From: Variovorax paradoxus B4
GTDB taxonomy: Bacteria > Pseudomonadota > Gammaproteobacteria > Burkholderiales > Burkholderiaceae_C
Assembly: GCF_000463015.1 (NCBI RefSeq)
Contig: NC_022247.1
Span: 1,302,001 to 1,366,000 of the forward strand
DNA length: 64,000 nucleotides
Direction: 5' to 3'
This document shows, in pieces, positions 59,754 through 64,000 of this stretch (position 1 is its first letter; each line of letters starts with the position of its first letter). The notes beneath the pieces were generated by a model. The model worked only from the letters and a program-made list of their open reading frames with translations, had not been told where the DNA came from and ran no database searches. The position numbers and the translations under genes are program-made.

Positions 59754-60914
59754 TCATTCGGGCTGGTTCGGCACCTGCCGCATCGGGCTCTTGGGCCGCA
59801 GGCCCGGCGTCACGTCCAGTTCCATCTTGTCGGTGCCGCGCTGCAGCGCGAAGCGCGCGCTGCTGCCGGGCTTGAGGCCGGCCACGGCGGTCAGCAGGGC
59901 CTGCACGTTGTCGGTCTTCTTTTCGCCGACCGAGGTGATCACGTCGCCCGGGCGGATGCCGGCCTTGGCCGCGGGGCCGTTCTGCAGCACGCCGGTGATG
60001 ATGACGCCGGCATCCGCTTTCACGCCGAAGGTTTCGGCCAGCTCGGGCGAGAGTTCGTTCGGCTCGACGCCGATCCAGCCGCGGCGCACCTGGCCGTCCT
60101 TCACGATGCCTTCGAGCACGATCTTCGCCATGGAAACCGGAATCGCGAAGCCGATGCCCATGCTGCCGCCCGAGCGCGAGTAGATGGCGGTGTTGACGCC
60201 CTGCAGGTTGCCGTTCACATCGATCAGCGCACCGCCCGAATTGCCGGGATTGATGGCCGCGTCGGTCTGGATGAAGTTCTCGAAGTTGTTGATGCCGAGC
60301 TGGTTGCGCCCCAGCGCCGAGACGATGCCGCTGGTGACCGTCTGTCCCACGCCGAAGGGATTGCCGATGGCCAGCACCTGGTCGCCCACCTGGAGTTCGT
60401 CGGAATTGCCCAGCACGATCGCGGGCAGCTTGTCCATTTCGATCTTGAGCACGGCAAGGTCGGTGTCCGGATCGGTGCCGATCACCTTGCCACGCGCGTG
60501 GCGGCTGTCGTTGAGCGTGACCTCGATTTCGTCCGCGCCTTCGACCACGTGATTGTTGGTCAGGATGTAGCCGTCGGCGCTCACGATCACGCCGCTGCCC
60601 AGGCCGACCTGGGGCTGGTCGCCCTGGTCGCCGAAGAAAAAGCGGAACCACGGATCGTTGCTGCGGGGATGGCGCTGCGCGGCCTTGCTGGTGTTGATGC
60701 TCACGACCGCCGGCGAGGCCTTCTTGGCCGCCGCGCTCAGGCTGCCGGCCACCGGCACGGACGGGGCGCCAGCCGGGGCCTCGACGATCGACACCACGCC
60801 ACCCAGGGAAGTGGCGCGGCGGTTGATCCACTCGGGTTTGAGTGTTGCAACAACGAAGTAGGCCGCCAAAAGGACGGTCACGGCTTGGGCAAAGAGCAGC
60901 CAGGTGCGTTTCAT
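59754..60914 (-). CDS. Membrane-anchored HtrA-type serine protease (DegS-like, one PDZ)
   Basis: A 386-residue trypsin-like protease. An N-terminal span (about 5-22) without a cleavage site anchors it to the inner membrane. The triad is H122 (ILTNNHVVEGA), D152 (DTDLAVLKI) and S226 (PGNSGGALID). A single PDZ domain covers about 280-370. One PDZ plus an anchor is the DegS layout, pointing to envelope-stress sensing and possibly anti-sigma cleavage; the DegQ/MucD forms have two PDZ domains. No rseA/sigE homologue is nearby. The start at 60914 (MKRTWLL) is preferred over frames extending upstream. Confidence 0.93.
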   Translation of the reverse strand: MKRTWLLFAQAVTVLLAAYFVVATLKPEWINRRATSLGGVVSIVEAPAGAPSVPVAGSLSAAAKKASPAVVSINTSKAAQRHPRSNDPWFRFFFGDQGDQPQVGLGSGVIVSADGYILTNNHVVEGADEIEVTLNDSRHARGKVIGTDPDTDLAVLKIEMDKLPAIVLGNSDELQVGDQVLAIGNPFGVGQTVTSGIVSALGRNQLGINNFENFIQTDAAINPGNSGGALIDVNGNLQGVNTAIYSRSGGSMGIGFAIPVSMAKIVLEGIVKDGQVRRGWIGVEPNELSPELAETFGVKADAGVIITGVLQNGPAAKAGIRPGDVITSVGEKKTDNVQALLTAVAGLKPGSSARFALQRGTDKMELDVTPGLRPKSPMRQVPNQPE

Positions 60915-61038
60915 GAAGCTTTGGATAGAACGGGGAACACACGCCGTCCATGCGGCGCCATGGACCCATTGTCCCTCAACCCCCATCCGCCAGAAACCGC
61001 GCGGTCCGGTCGAGAATGACAAAGGTCTCGAGCGCCAA

Positions 61039-61054
61039 TAAGGGATAACCCTTA
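61039..61054. promoter_or_regulatory. Palindrome in the protease/MFS divergent region
   Basis: TAAGGG-ATAA-CCCTTA is a perfect 6+6 inverted repeat in the 286-base divergent gap, 146 bases before the MFS start. It stands out by being AT-containing in GC-rich surroundings. Likely operator or regulator site; the target side cannot be told. Confidence 0.45.
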
Positions 61055-61200
61055 GCATCGCACAGCGAGCCGACACGGCTCCGAGCTCCGGCCTTCCGCG
61101 TCGCCCACCCGGTGGACGCGGCCAGGCGTTTCGCCGGCGCGCCGATTTCCGCTTCCCATCCCGTGCGGCCCGGCGCGTGGCAACGACCTCCCTGCCAGCC

Positions 61201-62544
61201 ATGACTTCTCACGCAATCTCCCCGGACGGCGCACAGCCGGCGCCGGCGCGCACGCTCGGCGCGCGCGACTACAAGACCCTGGCCCTGTCCGCTCTCGGCG
61301 GAACGCTGGAGTTCTACGACTTCGTCATCTACGTGTTCTTCGCCACGGTGCTGGGCGCGCTTTTCTTCCCCGCCGACATGCCCGACTGGCTGCGCCAGCT
61401 CCAGACTTTCGGCATCTTTGCAGCCGGCTACCTGGCCCGGCCGGTGGGCGGCATCGTCATCGCGCATTTCGGCGACCTGCTCGGGCGCAAGCGCATGTTC
61501 ACGCTGTCGATCTTCCTGATGGCGGCGCCCACGCTGGTCATCGGCCTCCTGCCCACCTACGCGAGCATCGGCATCGCCGCACCCTTGCTGCTGCTGGCGA
61601 TGCGCGTGCTGCAGGGCGCGGCGATCGGCGGCGAAATGCCCGGCGCCTGGGTGTTCATCGGCGAGCACGTGCCGGCGCAGCGCTACGGCTTCGGCATCGG
61701 CATGCTGACCTCGGGCATCACGGGCGGCATCCTGCTGGGCTCGCTGGTCGCCGTGGCCATCAACCGCCACTATTCGCCGGCGGAGGTGAGCGGCTTTGCC
61801 TGGCGCATTCCCTTCGTGCTGGGCGGCGTGTTCGGCCTCGTCTCGGTGTACCTGCGCCGCTTCCTGCACGAGACACCGGTCTTCAAGGAGCTGGCAGACC
61901 GCAAGACCGTGGCGCGCGAGCTGCCGCTGCGCACCGTGCTGCGCGAGCACCGCGCCGCCAGCGTCTACGTGGCGCTGCTGACCTGGGTGCTGTCGGCCGC
62001 GATCGTCGTGGTGGTGCTGTACACGCCCACCTACCTGCAGAAGGTGCACCACATTCAGCCCGCGCTGGCGCTGGAAGCCAATGCCCTCGCCACGCTGACG
62101 CTGACCATCGGCTGCGTGCTGGCCGGCTGGGCCAGCGACCGCATCGGCACGCGCGCCGTGATGCTCATCGGCTGGGGCGGGTTGTTCGCAACGGCCTACC
62201 TCTTCTACACGGGCCTGCCCGGCACGCCGGCCACGCTGTTCTGGCACTACGGCCTGGTGGGATTGTTCGTGGGCACCATCGCCACGGTGCCGATTGCGGG
62301 CGTGCGCGCGTTTCCGGCGCCGGTGCGCTTCACGGGGCTTTCGTTCGCCTACAACATGTCGTATGCCGTGTTCGGCGGCCTGACGCCCGTGATCCTCACG
62401 CTTTGGCTGCCGCACGACACCATGGCGCCGGCGCACTACGTCGCCGTGCTGGCCGGGCTGGGTTTCGTGCTGGCCCTGTGGCCATTGGCGGCGCGCGGCC
62501 ATGCGATGCGCGACGGCATCGGGAGCGCGACAATGGCGCGATGA
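61201..62544 (+). CDS. MHS-family MFS transporter (metabolite:proton symporter)
   Basis: A 447-residue major facilitator of the metabolite:H+ symporter family (relatives: ProP, ShiA, CitA). The N terminus has GGTLEFYDFVIYVFFATVLG and ARPVGGIVIAHFGDLLGRKR, the family signature, then about 12 spans. Substrate unknown, probably an organic acid or osmolyte. The ATG at 61201 is chosen; a GTG eight codons earlier is possible and neither has a good ribosome site. Overlaps the Nif3-like gene by ATGA. Confidence 0.88.
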   Translation: MTSHAISPDGAQPAPARTLGARDYKTLALSALGGTLEFYDFVIYVFFATVLGALFFPADMPDWLRQLQTFGIFAAGYLARPVGGIVIAHFGDLLGRKRMFTLSIFLMAAPTLVIGLLPTYASIGIAAPLLLLAMRVLQGAAIGGEMPGAWVFIGEHVPAQRYGFGIGMLTSGITGGILLGSLVAVAINRHYSPAEVSGFAWRIPFVLGGVFGLVSVYLRRFLHETPVFKELADRKTVARELPLRTVLREHRAASVYVALLTWVLSAAIVVVVLYTPTYLQKVHHIQPALALEANALATLTLTIGCVLAGWASDRIGTRAVMLIGWGGLFATAYLFYTGLPGTPATLFWHYGLVGLFVGTIATVPIAGVRAFPAPVRFTGLSFAYNMSYAVFGGLTPVILTLWLPHDTMAPAHYVAVLAGLGFVLALWPLAARGHAMRDGIGSATMAR

Positions 62545-63314
62545 GCACCACTCGCCATGAATTGCTGCATGCCTTCGACCTGCTCCTTGCGCCGTCGCGC
62601 TTCAAGGACTACGGACCCAATGGCCTGCAGGTCGAGGGCCGCACCGTGGTGCGGAAGATCGTCTCCGGCGTGACGGCGAGCCGCGCGCTCATCGAGGCCG
62701 CCATCCATGCCGAGGCCGACGCCATCTTCGTGCACCACGGCCTGTTCTGGCGCGGCCAGGACGGCTGTGTCACCGGCTGGATGAAGCAGCGCCTGAGCCT
62801 GCTGCTCGGCGACGACGTCAACCTGTTCGCCTATCACCTGCCGCTCGATGCGCATCCGGAGCTTGGCAACAACGCGCAGCTCGGACTGCAGCTCGGGTTG
62901 CTCGCCCATGCCGGATCGGCCGGGCGCTTTGGCGACCAGGAGCTCGGCTTCCTGGGCGCACTCGAAAACGCAGAGAGCTTTCCCAGCGCCAAGGCGCTGG
63001 CCGCGCATGCGGAAAAGGTGCTGAAGCGGCCCGTCACTCTCGTGGATACGGCGCACCGTCCCATCAAGAACATTGCGTGGTGCACAGGTGGCGCCCAGGG
63101 CTACTTCGAGGCCGCGATCGCTGCCGGCGCCGATGCCTTCATCACCGGCGAGATCTCCGAGCCCCAGGCTCACTATGCCCGCGAGATGGGCGTCGCCTTC
63201 CTGGCCTGCGGGCACCATGCCACCGAGCGCTATGGTGCCCAGGCGGTGGCCGCGCACGTGGCGGCCCAGCTCGGGCTGAAGCACGAGTTCATCGACATCG
63301 ACAATCCGGCATGA
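62541..63314 (+). CDS. Nif3-like dinuclear metal-centre protein (YbgI/DUF34)
   Basis: A 257-residue hexameric-toroid family protein with a di-metal site. Metal ligands come from VHHGLFWRGQ, YHLPLDAHPELGNN and, near the end, FLACGHHATERYG; ITGEISEPQAHYARE is also conserved. Biochemical role is not settled (proposed GTP cyclohydrolase-like or metal-related). It overlaps both its neighbours by ATGA, so it is translated with the MFS transporter and the PdxA-like gene. Confidence 0.93.
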   Translation: MSTTRHELLHAFDLLLAPSRFKDYGPNGLQVEGRTVVRKIVSGVTASRALIEAAIHAEADAIFVHHGLFWRGQDGCVTGWMKQRLSLLLGDDVNLFAYHLPLDAHPELGNNAQLGLQLGLLAHAGSAGRFGDQELGFLGALENAESFPSAKALAAHAEKVLKRPVTLVDTAHRPIKNIAWCTGGAQGYFEAAIAAGADAFITGEISEPQAHYAREMGVAFLACGHHATERYGAQAVAAHVAAQLGLKHEFIDIDNPA

Positions 63315-64000
63315 GCGGCGCGGCGTCTTCCATCGCCATCACGCTCGGCGACCCGGCGGGCATCGGCCCGGAAATCATCGCCAAGGCCTTCCGCCAGGCG
63401 CCCGACGCCACGCGCGGCGCTTTCGTGGCCGGCGACGTGGCCACGATGCGCCGGGCATCGCAGTCGCTGGCGTCCCCGGGGCAACCCGCCTGGCCCGTGG
63501 CGCAGATCGAGCACATCGCCGAAGCGGCCGCGGTGCCGCCGGGCTGCATTCCCGTGCTGCAGGTGGTGGCCGCGCCGGCGGAAAACATCGTGCTGGGCCG
63601 GATCAGCGCCGAAGCCGGCCGCGTGGCCGGCGACTGCGTGGTCTGGGCTGCCCGCGCCGCATTGCGGGGCGAGATCGCCGCCATCGTCACGGCGCCGCTG
63701 CACAAGGAAGCACTGGCCGCGGCCGGGTTTCCCTACCCCGGCCATACCGAGCTGCTGCAGGCCGAGGCCGCCGCGCACGCGGGAGTCGCTGTGGACGACA
63801 TGCCGGTGCGCATGATGCTGGCCAACGACGAGTTGCGCACCGTGCTGGTGAGCATTCACATGTCGTTGCGCGACGCCATCACGGCCGTGAGCTTCGGCAG
63901 CGTGCTGGAGACGCTGCGCATCACCCACCGTGCCTTGCATCGCGTGCTCGGCCGGGTGCCACGCATCGGCGTGGCCGGGCTCAACCCGCATGCGGGCGAG
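63311..64000 (+). CDS. pdxA: PdxA-family dehydrogenase (4-hydroxythreonine-4-phosphate / PdxA2-like), truncated by the window end
   Basis: The first 230 residues are visible; the frame is still open at the last base. It starts MSGAASSIAITLGDPAGIGP and contains AIVTAPLHKEALAAAGFPYP and GHTELL, with metal-binding His and Asp, and ends in the family motif GLNPHAGE. PdxA oxidises 4-phosphohydroxythreonine in vitamin B6 synthesis; PdxA2 enzymes act on related phospho-sugar acids. By eye the N terminus (GDPAGIGPEII, HKEAL, IHMSLRD) resembles PdxA2 more than enteric PdxA. The ATG overlaps the Nif3-like stop. Confidence 0.9.
   Translation, partial: MSGAASSIAITLGDPAGIGPEIIAKAFRQAPDATRGAFVAGDVATMRRASQSLASPGQPAWPVAQIEHIAEAAAVPPGCIPVLQVVAAPAENIVLGRISAEAGRVAGDCVVWAARAALRGEIAAIVTAPLHKEALAAAGFPYPGHTELLQAEAAAHAGVAVDDMPVRMMLANDELRTVLVSIHMSLRDAITAVSFGSVLETLRITHRALHRVLGRVPRIGVAGLNPHAGE

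Overview
This is a GC-rich, gene-dense chromosomal window with almost entirely housekeeping content, most consistent with a betaproteobacterium of the Burkholderiales (Comamonadaceae, probably Variovorax or a close relative). That assignment is inferred from gene content and order: a System II cytochrome c maturation pair (resB-ccsB) behind a cytochrome c4-like protein, pilMNOPQ-aroK-aroB-dgt-gltB-gltD, an mla operon that contains mlaA and is followed by an ABC-2 exporter, ibaG and murA, and a his operon running into tatABC. No rRNA, tRNA, CRISPR array, prophage or plasmid gene was seen. The only mobile-element-related gene is one REP-associated (RAYT-type) transposase. No stretch over 300 bases lacks a gene; the largest gap is about 286 bases, at 60915-61200.

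Layout. 1-4347: the end of a TonB-dependent receptor, then a leftward cassette of XRE-cupin regulator, amino-acid ABC importer (binding protein, permease, ATPase) and FAD amine/amino-acid oxidase. 4508-9436: metK, two lipid acyltransferase paralogues, an epoxide-hydrolase-like enzyme and engB. 9507-15595: cytochrome c, resB, ccsB, then msrP-msrQ for periplasmic methionine sulfoxide repair. 15606-19933: lptM-lysA, cyaY and the PBP1A gene. 20172-30879: type IV pilus assembly genes pilMNOPQ, aroK-aroB, dgt, and a coupled MFS / DUF1415 / methyltransferase set. 30914-38069: RAYT transposase and glutamate synthase gltB-gltD. 38168-44294: mlaFEDACB, an ABC-2 exporter and ibaG. 44337-57319: murA and histidine biosynthesis (hisG, D, C, B, H, A, then F, I, E). 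57331-60914: a small membrane protein, hinT, tatABC and a membrane-anchored HtrA protease. 61201-64000: an MHS-type MFS transporter, a Nif3-like protein and a truncated pdxA.

The genes fit together as envelope biology (lipid A acylation, PBP1A, murA, LptM, Mla lipid transport, Tat export, pilus secretin), central nitrogen metabolism (glutamate synthase, lysine, histidine and aromatic synthesis) and redox maturation. Many neighbours overlap by ATGA, which suggests translational coupling.

There is no obvious new multi-gene system. The spots most worth a second look are: (a) the interruption of the his operon between hisA and hisF by a block with an orphan AAA ATPase and a DctA-type symporter paired with a lone periplasmic binding protein; (b) a small exported Cys-containing protein embedded between hisD and hisC; (c) a set of GCTAT-N7-ATAGC palindromes, two of which have become the start of coding sequences (mlaA, hisH); (d) a promoter/hairpin/terminator arrangement directly against the mlaF start; and (e) clean palindromes in two divergent promoter regions.
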